A stretch of DNA of 64,000 bases from Alistipes senegalensis JC50 (GTDB lineage Bacteria > Bacteroidota > Bacteroidia > Bacteroidales > Rikenellaceae), in contig NZ_CP102252.1 in the NCBI RefSeq assembly GCF_025145645.1, forward strand, positions 1 to 64,000. Direction: 5' to 3'. Under the pieces are notes generated by a model. That model was not told the DNA's origin. It saw nothing but the letters and a program-made list of their open reading frames with translations, and searched no databases. The translations under genes and the position numbers were made by a program. Below, in pieces: positions 43,194 to 52,185 of this stretch. Position 1 is the first letter of the stretch; every line of letters starts with the position of its first letter.

Positions 43194-44693
43194 TTAGAGG
43201 TAATAAGGGTTTTGCACGAGCACCCCGCCGCTGGCGACCATGTCGCTCTCGTTGATCGGCAGGAAATAGCCGTAGGTATTCTGCAATTTGGCTTCGTAGA
43301 GCGGACGGTCCTTGGCGGCCACGTTTTGAAGCAGCAGTTTGACCAGCTTGCTCTTGTACTTTCCGTCGTCGCGGATGGCCACCCGCACCAGGTCGAACCA
43401 GCGCTTGCCCTCAAAACAGAGCTCCCGCAGGCGCTCGTCCAGCACCAGGTCGATCATTTCGGACTGACTGGAGGGCATATCCGGGTGCACCGTGTATCCG
43501 GCACGCTCCCGGATCTGCCGGACAATCGCATAGGCTGCGGCCATGTCGCCCTCGCCCTCGCGCATGACCAGCGCCTCGGCGCGCATCAGAAGCACGTCGG
43601 CCAGACGGTAGAAAATCCAGTTGGCGTCGCGGCGTCCGGATTCCCGCAGGTTACTGACGCCGCGCGCCGTTCCGGCATATTTCCAGATTTTGCCGCTGGA
43701 CTCGATATAACTGCCCCCGTCTCCGCGCTGATCGGATTCATCGGGAAACTCGTTGAACTTGGCGACGGCGGCGTCCGAAACGGCATAGTTGTTCGCATTG
43801 GCGCTCTCATTGTAAAACCACGCGAAAAGCGAATTGTTTTGGAGCTGCATGCCGTCCCACTGCAACTCGATGATGCTTTCGGAGGAGTTTCCCGGGTAAT
43901 AGAGACCGTACCAGTCGTCCGTGGAGAGCAACGTATAAAGGCCCGATTTTTCGATATTTTCACACATGCCGATCGCCTCGTCGTACTCCCCGAGCCAAAG
44001 GTAGATGTCGGCGGCGAGGGCATAGAGCGCCCACACCGTAGCCCGTCCCTTGTTCTCCCACGAACCGGGATCGTAAGCCACCGGGATCAGCTGCGCACAT
44101 GCGCGGAGGTCTGCGACGACGGTTCTCAGAATATCCATGCCGTCGCTCTTCGGAATCCGGAACTCCTGCCGGTCGTTCAGATAGGGTTCGGTGATATAGG
44201 GCACGTCCCGGAAGGTGCGGACCAGGTAGAAATAGCAGAGCGCCCGCACCCACTTCGCCTCGGCGATATACGCTTCGCAAGCCCTGTCGGTAAACGTCTT
44301 GTCGCGCGGCAGCACGTCGGCCGCATACCGGATGACCGCATTGCAGCGGCCGATGGCGTTGTAAAACGGCTGCCATTTGCAGATCGGGTTGTCGGACTTT
44401 ATATCGAGCCCCTTGACTGCCAGCATATTCTCGTTGGAGGTCAGGCCGGGGCCCAGCTCCACCACGTCCCCGCGCAGCTCGCCCCAGCGAACCAGATATT
44501 CGAGGCTGCTGCGGAGCTGCTGGTAAGCGCCCATCATAACGGCATCGACCTCCTCCTTGTTGTTCCAGAACTCGTCGATCGGCTGTTCGTTCTCGGGTCG
44601 CACATCGAGCCAGTCATTGCATCCCGAGGCCCCGGAAACCGTCAGAAGCAGCAGGAGTGTTTTCAGAAGATTGAAAAAGTATCTCTTATTCAT
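43194..44693 (-). CDS. SusD-family glycan-binding lipoprotein (first pair)
   Basis: I start at ATG 44693 (MNKRYFFNLLKTLLLLLTVS), 499 residues; a GTG three codons earlier is possible. The lipobox is GASGC. SusD blocks include NNKEEVDAVMMGAYQQLRSS, NAIGRCNAVIRYAADVLP, EAKWVRALCYFYLVRTF with DVPYITE, and the C-terminal LDERLRELCFEGKRWFDLVR. It starts 12 bases after its SusC partner, so the two are almost certainly translated together. Confidence 0.96.
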   Translation of the reverse strand: MNKRYFFNLLKTLLLLLTVSGASGCNDWLDVRPENEQPIDEFWNNKEEVDAVMMGAYQQLRSSLEYLVRWGELRGDVVELGPGLTSNENMLAVKGLDIKSDNPICKWQPFYNAIGRCNAVIRYAADVLPRDKTFTDRACEAYIAEAKWVRALCYFYLVRTFRDVPYITEPYLNDRQEFRIPKSDGMDILRTVVADLRACAQLIPVAYDPGSWENKGRATVWALYALAADIYLWLGEYDEAIGMCENIEKSGLYTLLSTDDWYGLYYPGNSSESIIELQWDGMQLQNNSLFAWFYNESANANNYAVSDAAVAKFNEFPDESDQRGDGGSYIESSGKIWKYAGTARGVSNLRESGRRDANWIFYRLADVLLMRAEALVMREGEGDMAAAYAIVRQIRERAGYTVHPDMPSSQSEMIDLVLDERLRELCFEGKRWFDLVRVAIRDDGKYKSKLVKLLLQNVAAKDRPLYEAKLQNTYGYFLPINESDMVASGGVLVQNPYYL

Positions 44694-44705
44694 AACTCGC
44701 ACAAT

Positions 44706-47700
44706 TTAGAAGCTAAACGAAATGTTGAACGCGATTTTTCGGGCAGGCGGCGTACGGCTGGTGTCTATCGCCAGACCGTAGGCACCCGCTCCGACGCCCA
44801 CCTCGGGGTCCTGTCCCGAATAGTCCGTCAGGGTGAACAGGTTGTAGGCCGTGGCGGAAAGCACCATGTTCATCAGCCCCAGTTTCCGGCAAAAATTCTG
44901 GGGAACGCGATAAGTCAGCGTAATGTCCTTGACCTTCAGGAACGATCCGTCCTCGACGTATTTGCTGGAACCCATCGAGTTGTAGTTCACGCCCCACAAG
45001 GCACGGGGCACGTCGGTCTGGTCACCTTCGTAGCGCCAGCGGCGAAGCACGGCCTTCGACTGGTTGTTACCGGTGTTCATATTTTCAAGGTCGTGACGCA
45101 CCATATTGACAATGCTGTGTCCGAGACGGAAATGCAGCGAGGTGCGCAGCTGCCAGCCCTTGTACTTCAACACGAGACTTCCGCCTCCGGTGAGCGTCGG
45201 GAACGAAGAACCGAGGTATACGATGTCCTGCTCGTCGATCACGCCGTCGTGGTTCAGATCCCGGTACTTGGCGTCTCCGGGGCGCATGCGGGTGGTGCCG
45301 CCCACGCGGATGGGAACCGTATTGCCGTTGACATCGCGGATAAGCTCGCCCTGGGCGTCGCGGGCCAGCGTCTCGTCGTAATTCTGATAAACGCCATCGA
45401 AAATATAACCGTAGATGGAGCCGATCGGGTTGCCCTCCATGATCTTCCGGGGGTAATTGCCGTTTCCGATCGTGTATTTCTCGGCGATCATGCTTTCGGG
45501 CAGCGAGGTGATCTCGTTGACGTTGCGCGAGAGGTTGATATTGGAGAGTCCCAGCCGGAAAGCGCCTATTTTCACGATGTCGTTCAGGCTCACCGAGAAC
45601 TCCCAGCCGCGGTTGCGGATGTCGCCGCCGTTATACCGGCGCACGGAGCTGTAACCGGTCGTCGATTGAATGCTCATGTTCTCCATGATCAGGTCCGAGG
45701 TTTTCTTGTCGTAGTAGTCGAAACTGAACCGGATCATATTCCGCTTGAAGGCACCCTCCAAACCCAGGTTGTACGAGGAGACGATCTCGGGTCTGAGGTT
45801 GTCGAGCTGCATCTGGTTGGGCTTGATCGAAGGACGGTCCATATAGGCGTCCTCGTATGCGAACGTACCCGTAACGAAACTTGCGGCCGGAACGCGCTCG
45901 CTCTGTCCCCAGCTGGCTTTCAGGCGCAGTTCGTCGATCCATTTCGCCTCCTTCATGAATTTTTCGTTGTTGATTCGCCAAACGGCGGAGAGCGAAGGAC
46001 GGATGGCCGACCAGCGGTTATTGCGGCCGGTGTTGGAATTGGCGTTCAGACGGCCGGCGATGTTCAGGGCATAGCGTTCGTCGTACACGTAGTTCAGACT
46101 GCCCGCGAATCCGAGCGTACGCCGCTTGGCCCAGGCCGAATTCATCTTGATGATCTTGCCTTCGGACGAAGGCGAGCTGACCGCTTCGGCGCCGCTGCCG
46201 GTGGTCGTGATGCTGTAACTGTTGTTGTTGGTGGCTTCGATCTGCTCTTGAAGCGTCGCCTGAATGCTGTGCCGGTTGATGTTCACTCCGTAGTTGATAT
46301 TGACATCGGCATAGGTTACGGCCTTGTTGGACTGCGCTTCGAGACCCTGGTTGTAATTCTGATTGGACCACTTCACATTCATCACCGACGAGGGCAGGAA
46401 ACCGTTGGTACGGACGGCCGTGAGACGGTAAGAGATATTGGCCTTGATGTTCAGACCCTGAACCGGCGCATAGTCGATGCCGAAATTGGCACCCACGGTG
46501 CGCGCCTTGGTCCGCTGGGTCGATTCGAGCACGTGGGCGAGCGGATTGGGGAACGTCTTCTGGATGGAGCCTTCGGGCGTGCTGAAATACTCGCTGGTCG
46601 GATTTCCATACTGGTCCAGCACCCAGGGGCTCACGTTGGGCATCTTGATCATGGCCGTGTTGCGCACCGGCTTTTTCAGCTGGTCGTTGATGGCGTAGAC
46701 CGAATTGGCCTCGTTCGTCGCATTCTCCGTCGCGCCGATGGCCAGGTCCTTGGACGTGGAGCCATAAGGCTGGTTGCGCGTCGATTCGGTGTAGTCGAAT
46801 TTGGAGGAGACGCGGAACTTCCGCGAGAACTTGATCGTCAGGTTCAGGCGCGAGGTGATGCGCGCGAAGTCGGTCGCCTTGGTCGTACCGTCCTGATCGA
46901 GGTAGTTCAGCGAAAAGCGGTAATTGGCCACCTCGCCGCCGCCGTCCATCGCAAAGTCGGTCGTGGAGGTAAACGCATTCCGGGAAATGAGATCCAGCCA
47001 GTCGGTATTGCAGTTGAACTCGTTGAAATATTCGTAGGAACGGTCGTAGAGGATGTCCTTCTGGTTGGTCAGCGTCCTCACGCGCTGCTGGTCGTAGTCG
47101 CCGTCCTTGATCCAGTTCCACATGGCGTCCTGCATCAGCGTCACGTACTCCGGACCGTTGAGCAGCGGAATCGGCTTGGGATCGAACGCAAAGTCGAATT
47201 TCTGATTGAAGGAGAAGACGGGCTTATGCACGCCGCCCTGCTTGGTGGTGATCAGCAGCACGCCGTTGGCCGCACGGGGGCCCCAGAGCGCGGTGGCCGC
47301 CGCATCTTTGAGGATCTCGATCGACTGGATGTCGTTCGGCGAGATATTGAGCAGGGAGCCGAAATCCTCCACGTTGGCATCGCCGAAGTTGAAATCCTCG
47401 TCGATGTCGTTGTCCTGCGGAATGCCGTCGATCACGATCAGGGGTTCGTTGCTGGAGTTCAGCGACGCCGAACCGCGGATGCGGATCGTGGAGACCGTAC
47501 CGGGATCGCCCGACGCCGCCACGATGTCGAGATTGGCCATTCGGCCCTGAATCATCTGGTCGATGGAGGTTACGCTCATATCCTCGAACTGCGTCACGTC
47601 GAGAAATTCGGTAGCCGTACCGAGGTTCTCGCGCTTGACGCCCTGGTCGTTCTTACGCACGATCTTGCCCTCGACGACGATGGACTGGATCGACTTGGCA

Positions 47701-48056
47701 TCCTCTTTCAGACGCACGTCGTAGACCCGCTGCCCGGTATAGGGGACCTTCTGGGTGATATAGCCCACGAAACCCGTAACGATGGTCAGCTCCTTCGCGT
47801 CGGCGGGCACGCTCAGAATGTATTCGCCCTGAATACCCGTTACGGCTCCGACGATAATTCGCTGATCCTTGTTCTGCAAGTAGACCGTGGCGCCCGGCAG
47901 CACGCCCTGGCTGTCCGACACGACACCGCGCATCGTATAGCTCTCCTTCTTCTGGCTTTTGGCGCTTTTGGAGGATTGCTGCGCCTGTGCCGGAGAGAAA
48001 TACGGCAGCAGGCACATGGCGGCCATTATTAGTAGAAGTGAAAAGTTTTTCATCAT
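44706..48056 (-). CDS. SusC/RagA TonB-dependent outer-membrane transporter (first pair)
   Basis: This 1116-residue transporter has a signal peptide (LLLIMAAMCLLPYFSPAQAQ), a carboxypeptidase-D-like domain (MRGVVSDSQGVLPGATVYLQ) and a plug with VTSIDQMIQGRMANLDIVAA, then LIVIDGIPQDNDIDEDFNFG and ILKDAAATALWGPRAANGVL. The barrel follows and ends RKIAFNISFSF with a terminal Phe. It lies 33 bases after FAS1 lipoprotein 1. The two SusC proteins in this operon differ strongly in sequence and length, so they are unlikely to be a recent duplication and may take up different fragments. Confidence 0.96.
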   Translation of the reverse strand: MMKNFSLLLIMAAMCLLPYFSPAQAQQSSKSAKSQKKESYTMRGVVSDSQGVLPGATVYLQNKDQRIIVGAVTGIQGEYILSVPADAKELTIVTGFVGYITQKVPYTGQRVYDVRLKEDAKSIQSIVVEGKIVRKNDQGVKRENLGTATEFLDVTQFEDMSVTSIDQMIQGRMANLDIVAASGDPGTVSTIRIRGSASLNSSNEPLIVIDGIPQDNDIDEDFNFGDANVEDFGSLLNISPNDIQSIEILKDAAATALWGPRAANGVLLITTKQGGVHKPVFSFNQKFDFAFDPKPIPLLNGPEYVTLMQDAMWNWIKDGDYDQQRVRTLTNQKDILYDRSYEYFNEFNCNTDWLDLISRNAFTSTTDFAMDGGGEVANYRFSLNYLDQDGTTKATDFARITSRLNLTIKFSRKFRVSSKFDYTESTRNQPYGSTSKDLAIGATENATNEANSVYAINDQLKKPVRNTAMIKMPNVSPWVLDQYGNPTSEYFSTPEGSIQKTFPNPLAHVLESTQRTKARTVGANFGIDYAPVQGLNIKANISYRLTAVRTNGFLPSSVMNVKWSNQNYNQGLEAQSNKAVTYADVNINYGVNINRHSIQATLQEQIEATNNNSYSITTTGSGAEAVSSPSSEGKIIKMNSAWAKRRTLGFAGSLNYVYDERYALNIAGRLNANSNTGRNNRWSAIRPSLSAVWRINNEKFMKEAKWIDELRLKASWGQSERVPAASFVTGTFAYEDAYMDRPSIKPNQMQLDNLRPEIVSSYNLGLEGAFKRNMIRFSFDYYDKKTSDLIMENMSIQSTTGYSSVRRYNGGDIRNRGWEFSVSLNDIVKIGAFRLGLSNINLSRNVNEITSLPESMIAEKYTIGNGNYPRKIMEGNPIGSIYGYIFDGVYQNYDETLARDAQGELIRDVNGNTVPIRVGGTTRMRPGDAKYRDLNHDGVIDEQDIVYLGSSFPTLTGGGSLVLKYKGWQLRTSLHFRLGHSIVNMVRHDLENMNTGNNQSKAVLRRWRYEGDQTDVPRALWGVNYNSMGSSKYVEDGSFLKVKDITLTYRVPQNFCRKLGLMNMVLSATAYNLFTLTDYSGQDPEVGVGAGAYGLAIDTSRTPPARKIAFNISFSF

Positions 48057-48089
48057 CCGCTGGTATGTAGTTTTGATTTTGGTTCTGAC

Positions 48090-50330
48090 TTAGTTTCCGT
48101 ACATCGTGCGATAATCGAAGCAGGTGGTGATGGAATAGGTCGCACAGTTGGTGCGCAGATTGATCACCCCGGGTTCCGTCGTGATGGAGTTGCCGGCCAT
48201 GTCGGTAATCGTCAGCGACTCGGGATTCTCGGGATTCCACGCGATAGCCATCGTCTTGGCATCGACCTCGTTCTGGTACTCCGACAGCGTGACGTAGGTT
48301 CCCGAATAGGGCTCCTCCGTCGCTCCCTCGGGACCGAGACCCGGCAGCAGGTAATAGTTGAGCTTGTTTTTCTTCAGCGGCACGAAATAGTACTGGAGAT
48401 ATTTCCGCAGCTCCGTCACGTCGCCATCGACCACCTCGGGGATCATTCCCGCCGCCTTGGCGGCGATAACCGCCTCGTTGGTCGGGAAGAAGACCAGTCC
48501 GTCGGCGATCGGGGTGACCAGACCGCCGCTGTTGTTGCCCAGGCCCGCCGTGATCATCAGGGCCTTGAACTGCTCGTATTCGGGCAGCTTACCGGTCTCG
48601 GAGTAGGCTCCGACGCGGGCGGGAATCACCCGGTCGATCTGGTAGACCGTTCCGTTTTCGGTATCGAACGTCGCCTTGACGACCAGCTCCCGGCCCGAAT
48701 AGTCGTAAAGCGCCTTATCCTTTATATAAAAATAGGTCTTCTCGTCCTTGGCGATGAAATAACGCAGGTCGTCGGTTTCCGCCAGCTCGGGAAGAGTTCC
48801 GTAGACGAACTGGGACATCACCAGATTCGACACCTGGTTGGCGTTCATCGCACCGGACCTGCTGCGGAACGCATAGTCGCCGTTCGTCCCGGTTCCCTCG
48901 CTCGACGAATAACCGGCCGTGGCCAGGTCCTGATCGTTCTGGATGAAGAGCGTGAAGCGGTTGTTGGGATCGACCGTCTGATTGTACATGTTCTTCGTGT
49001 TGAAAGCCCGCGCGTAGAACGAAAACTGAGGATAGCGGAACAACGGGGCCGTCAGGTAGGTGAAGACAGCCGGTTCGAACACTTTGTTCATCCCGTAAAT
49101 GACGCCGTTCGAGCAGTAGGTCACGCTGCGCAGCTCCGACGACGAAACACGGAACTGCTCGCCGTTCACGCCGGCCACCGGACGCCGGTCGAGCTCCGAA
49201 GGCAGGATCAGATCCTGGCTCCCGTAGACATGGGCCCGCAGGAAATGGTATATGGCGTTTTTGGGAATCAGGCTCAGGAAATCGTCCGAGGTCTGCGTGC
49301 CGTACTCGCTGAAATACTCCTTCATATACTCTTCCAGCACCTCGTCGTCCGGCAGGAAACAGTTGACCGAATAACGCAGCGGACGGTCGAAGACCACGCC
49401 GCTCTCGTCGTGATAGGTCCATTCGCTGGCGATTTCCGGAATCTCGGCCGTACGGCTGGGCTCTTTCCAGTGGTAGAAATAGAAAAGCGAGTCGCCCGAC
49501 GACGCAGCGTAGTTCTTCGACACGGACGCGTCGTACTTGTAAAGGCTGATCCGGTCGAAAAGGCCCTTGCAGAGCGAATAACCGGCTCCGGTCCCCGAAT
49601 TGTCCGACAACTCTTTATATATGGTGCGCGAAGGCTCCATCACCTTATCGACGATGTAGAGATAACCGTTGTCGGTAGGAATGCCGCTTTCGATCACGGC
49701 GGCGTTGCCCGCATAAAGGCGGTCGTCCGAACCCTGCCAGTTCACGTCGGGAAAGAATTTGCGGTAGTCGCCCTCCGCATCGGAAATCCCCCGCTTGGCG
49801 AACATCCGGGTCGAGAAGACGGGCATGTACTTCTCCCGGGAGAAGAGCTTCACCTTCCGCCGGGTCACCGGGTCGGTATAATCCTCGATGGCGGCACGCC
49901 CATACGTCTTGTACTTGTAACAGGAGCCGTCGCCCGCATCCGTCCCGTCCTCCGAAGAGGTCATCGAGAAAGAGAGGAAATCCTCCGTCGTGTAGGCGAA
50001 CTGGATCATGTGGCAGCCTACGAGCAGCGTGAGCTCCTCAACGGGAACCTGATCTACGTCCGACGTTCCGTACCTGCCTTCGAGATAACTGTCGAAAGCA
50101 TCGTCGTCGGGTGCAAAAACCGTCACGAGTCCGCCGCCGTCCACAAGCCTGCGGTAACCGCTGCGGTCGAGCGCCTTAATGAAGCTGGTGAAATTGCCTC
50201 TGCTTTCGAGAATCCGGCAGGTCGTTCCGAGCGAATATCTCCCGCCGTCCTTCTCATCCGTCGATTCACAGGCGGCGAGGAAGAGCACTGCCGCCGAAAG
50301 CATCAGCGACCATAGTCGAAATACCTTCAT
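48090..50330 (-). CDS. FAS1 (fasciclin) domain lipoprotein 1, first gene of the operon
   Basis: This 746-residue lipoprotein has lipobox LAAC (about C20). It has several FAS1-like copies: NFTSFIKALDRSGYRRLVDG with LVTVFAPDDDAFDSYL near 45-85, VNCFLPDDEVLEEYMKEYF near 325-345, FTLFIQNDQDLATAGY near 450, and LVFFPTNEAVIAAKAAG near 640. Linkers such as NGYLYIVDKVMEPSRTIY and NGTVYQIDRVIPA are typical FAS1 ends. It opens the minus-strand operon of nine genes. The likely role is a long surface-exposed glycan-binding or adhesion lipoprotein. No catalytic motif is seen. Confidence 0.85.
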   Translation of the reverse strand: MKVFRLWSLMLSAAVLFLAACESTDEKDGGRYSLGTTCRILESRGNFTSFIKALDRSGYRRLVDGGGLVTVFAPDDDAFDSYLEGRYGTSDVDQVPVEELTLLVGCHMIQFAYTTEDFLSFSMTSSEDGTDAGDGSCYKYKTYGRAAIEDYTDPVTRRKVKLFSREKYMPVFSTRMFAKRGISDAEGDYRKFFPDVNWQGSDDRLYAGNAAVIESGIPTDNGYLYIVDKVMEPSRTIYKELSDNSGTGAGYSLCKGLFDRISLYKYDASVSKNYAASSGDSLFYFYHWKEPSRTAEIPEIASEWTYHDESGVVFDRPLRYSVNCFLPDDEVLEEYMKEYFSEYGTQTSDDFLSLIPKNAIYHFLRAHVYGSQDLILPSELDRRPVAGVNGEQFRVSSSELRSVTYCSNGVIYGMNKVFEPAVFTYLTAPLFRYPQFSFYARAFNTKNMYNQTVDPNNRFTLFIQNDQDLATAGYSSSEGTGTNGDYAFRSRSGAMNANQVSNLVMSQFVYGTLPELAETDDLRYFIAKDEKTYFYIKDKALYDYSGRELVVKATFDTENGTVYQIDRVIPARVGAYSETGKLPEYEQFKALMITAGLGNNSGGLVTPIADGLVFFPTNEAVIAAKAAGMIPEVVDGDVTELRKYLQYYFVPLKKNKLNYYLLPGLGPEGATEEPYSGTYVTLSEYQNEVDAKTMAIAWNPENPESLTITDMAGNSITTEPGVINLRTNCATYSITTCFDYRTMYGN

Positions 50331-50374
50331 ACAAATTGGTTTTAGGTTTAGTAAGTTTTACTCGATAACAAAGA

Positions 50375-50400
50375 AAGGCTGTTTCCGAGAAAACAGCCTT
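50375..50400 (-). terminator. Hairpin between a sulfatase and the SusCD operon
   Basis: AAGGCTGTTT (50375-50384) pairs with AAACAGCCTT (50391-50400). On the minus strand it is followed by TTCTTTG, a weak T tail. It lies beyond the sulfatase stop (50470) and 45 bases before the FAS1 start, so it may end the sulfatase transcript or sit in the operon leader. Confidence 0.6.
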
Positions 50401-50426
50401 GAACTCTTATCCAAAAAACGTCATTT

Positions 50427-50434
50427 TTTGGTCA
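50427..50434. promoter_or_regulatory. TTTGGnCA site upstream of the FAS1-SusCD operon
   Basis: TTTGGTCA lies about 100 bases upstream of the operon's first ATG, inside GTCATTTTTTGGTCAAAT (50420-50437). Nearly the same 18 bases recur at 52070-52087. A minus-strand TTTGGATA is 12 bases away, making a partial inverted pair. Confidence 0.5.
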
Positions 50435-50469
50435 AATCGGGTGAAAGCGGCCTTGCAGCCCGTTCTGGG

Positions 50470-51981
50470 CTATTTCGCATCATTCATAAACAAGGCCGTC
50501 TGCTTCCACTCGCCGCGCGTTTCGTTCGTCTGAGCGGGGCCCGGAGTCGAACGTCCGCGCTCGATATGCTCCCTCATCCGGGCGGTCAGGCGCCGCACGA
50601 CATCGGGATGTTCGCCGATCACGTTCCGCGTCTCTCCGGGATCGCTCTCCAAATCGTAGAGCTGCATGGCGGGAAGCGTGGCCATATACTCCCTGTCCTT
50701 GGGCAGGGTCGGGAAACTCCAACCGCCGGAACCGGCCGTAAAGAGAATCTTCCAGCGGCCCTCGCGCAGCGAGAAGCAGCCGGTGTTCGAATGGTGCACG
50801 GCATCGGGACGCACGTTTCGGCCCTCGCCCGTCAGCACGCCCCAGAGACTGTAACTGTCCTCGCCTTCGCCGGGCGTGAGCCGGTAACCCGTCATCTCGG
50901 CGAACGTGGCGTAGAAGTCCGTGAGCGAAACGAGCCCCTGCTCGACGCGCCCGCCGTTCTTTCCGCCCCGCGACACGATGAGCGGCACGCGGTGTCCGCC
51001 GTCGAAAAGGTCGGACTTATACCCCCGGTAAATATAGCTGGGATAATGTCCGTCGGCCTCCATCTGTCTCACCCCCGCCCCGTGGAAACAGCCGTTGTCG
51101 GCGGCGAAAACGATGACGGTGTTCTCGTAAAACCCCTGCTCTTTGAGCCGGGCGACCACCTGCGCCACCACGTCATCGACCATCATCACGAAATCGCCGT
51201 AGGGCGAAAGCCCCGACTTGCCGCGGAACTCCTCGGAAGGCAGGATCGGCGTATGCGGGGCCGTCAGCGGCATATAGAGGAAAAAGGGCCTGTCCTTACG
51301 CTGCCGGGCGATGTATTCGAGCGATTTGCGCGTAATCCGTTGCAGACACTCCCCATGTTCGAAGTCGGCGCCCTGCGGACCGCTGCGCTGCAACAGGAGC
51401 CCCTTGCCGTCAGCGGCGGTCCGGTCCGGCAGCGCCGTCACCCGGTCGTTCTCTATATATACATAAGGTGGCATGTCCAGCGACGCCGGGATGCCGAAGA
51501 AATAGTCGAATCCCCGGGTCACGGGACCGCCGTCGATCGGACCGGAGAAATCCACCTCGCCGTCGCGCATCGCCCAGTTCCACCCCAGATGCCACTTGCC
51601 GATGCAGGCCGTCGAATAGCCCTGCTCCGAGAGGAAGGTGGCGATGGTGCGGCGGTCGGGGGCGATCAGCGGCGGGGAGTAGCTGTTGGTAACGCCGCTC
51701 TTGAGCGTCGTGCGGAAAGCGTAGCGCCCCGTCAGAATGCCGTAGCGCGAGGGCGTGCTGACCGAAGAGCCCGAATGGGCGTCAGTGAAGGTCACCCCTT
51801 CCCGGCAGAGCGCGTCGATGGCAGGAGTTCGAATCCGCGATTTTTCATTCAGGGCCGACACGTCGCCGTAGCCCATGTCGTCGGCCAGGATAAAGACGAC
51901 GTTGGGCTGTGCGGCACAGGCCAGCGAAGAGGTCAGGGCGGCAGCCGAAACGAGCGTTGCACGCTTGTCGAATTTCATCAT
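50470..51981 (-). CDS. Ser-type sulfatase
   Basis: I start at ATG 51981 (MMKFDKRATLVSAAALTSSL), 503 residues, because this is the first start giving a proper signal peptide; an in-frame extension upstream looks non-coding. Metal-binding ADDMGYGDVS is at 33-42. The activation motif is S75-T76-P77-S78-R79 followed by YGILTGRYAFR. GKWHLGWNW is near 120, and AADNGCF supplies the second metal site. The TPSRYGILTGRYAFRT pattern resembles sulfatases acting on galactose or N-acetylgalactosamine sulfates, which is a tentative comparison. It is divergent from the next sulfatase. Confidence 0.92.
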   Translation of the reverse strand: MMKFDKRATLVSAAALTSSLACAAQPNVVFILADDMGYGDVSALNEKSRIRTPAIDALCREGVTFTDAHSGSSVSTPSRYGILTGRYAFRTTLKSGVTNSYSPPLIAPDRRTIATFLSEQGYSTACIGKWHLGWNWAMRDGEVDFSGPIDGGPVTRGFDYFFGIPASLDMPPYVYIENDRVTALPDRTAADGKGLLLQRSGPQGADFEHGECLQRITRKSLEYIARQRKDRPFFLYMPLTAPHTPILPSEEFRGKSGLSPYGDFVMMVDDVVAQVVARLKEQGFYENTVIVFAADNGCFHGAGVRQMEADGHYPSYIYRGYKSDLFDGGHRVPLIVSRGGKNGGRVEQGLVSLTDFYATFAEMTGYRLTPGEGEDSYSLWGVLTGEGRNVRPDAVHHSNTGCFSLREGRWKILFTAGSGGWSFPTLPKDREYMATLPAMQLYDLESDPGETRNVIGEHPDVVRRLTARMREHIERGRSTPGPAQTNETRGEWKQTALFMNDAK

Positions 51982-52065
51982 ATACGTCGGAATTAGGTTC
52001 GTAATTTCAGGAAAGGTAAAGGAAAAAATCGGCCCGGTCAACGCCCCGCCGCACCCGAACGGGGG

Positions 52066-52094
52066 TTTGGTCATTTTTTGGCCATATTTGGACA
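52066..52094. promoter_or_regulatory. Three tandem TTTGGnCA sites spaced one helical turn apart
   Basis: TTTGGTCA (52066-52073), TTTGGCCA (52077-52084) and TTTGGACA (52087-52094) repeat with start-to-start distances of 11 and 10 bases. They lie between divergent sulfatase genes, upstream of a -7 box at 52126. Helically phased direct repeats are typical of AraC-type activator sites. Confidence 0.6.
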
Positions 52095-52125
52095 AAATAG
52101 AGCCCCCGGTCTGTCCCGATCCGCC

Positions 52126-52133
52126 TAATTTTG
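52126..52133 (+). promoter_or_regulatory. -7 box of the plus-strand sulfatase run
   Basis: TAATTTTG matches TAnnTTTG, 52 bases before the sulfatase ATG and about 32 bases after the last TTTGGnCA site, a spacing that suits an upstream-bound activator. Confidence 0.5.
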
Positions 52134-52185
52134 TGTCATCCGCTCCGGCGACCGACTAAAATTTCAATCTAAAATCAAATATCCG

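Noticed and set aside
43212..48032. A 1606-codon open frame antisense to SusC and SusD
   Set aside because: It mirrors two certain genes. The codon bias of high-GC third positions leaves the antisense frame without stops. Its protein is Arg/His/Val-rich and unlike any family.
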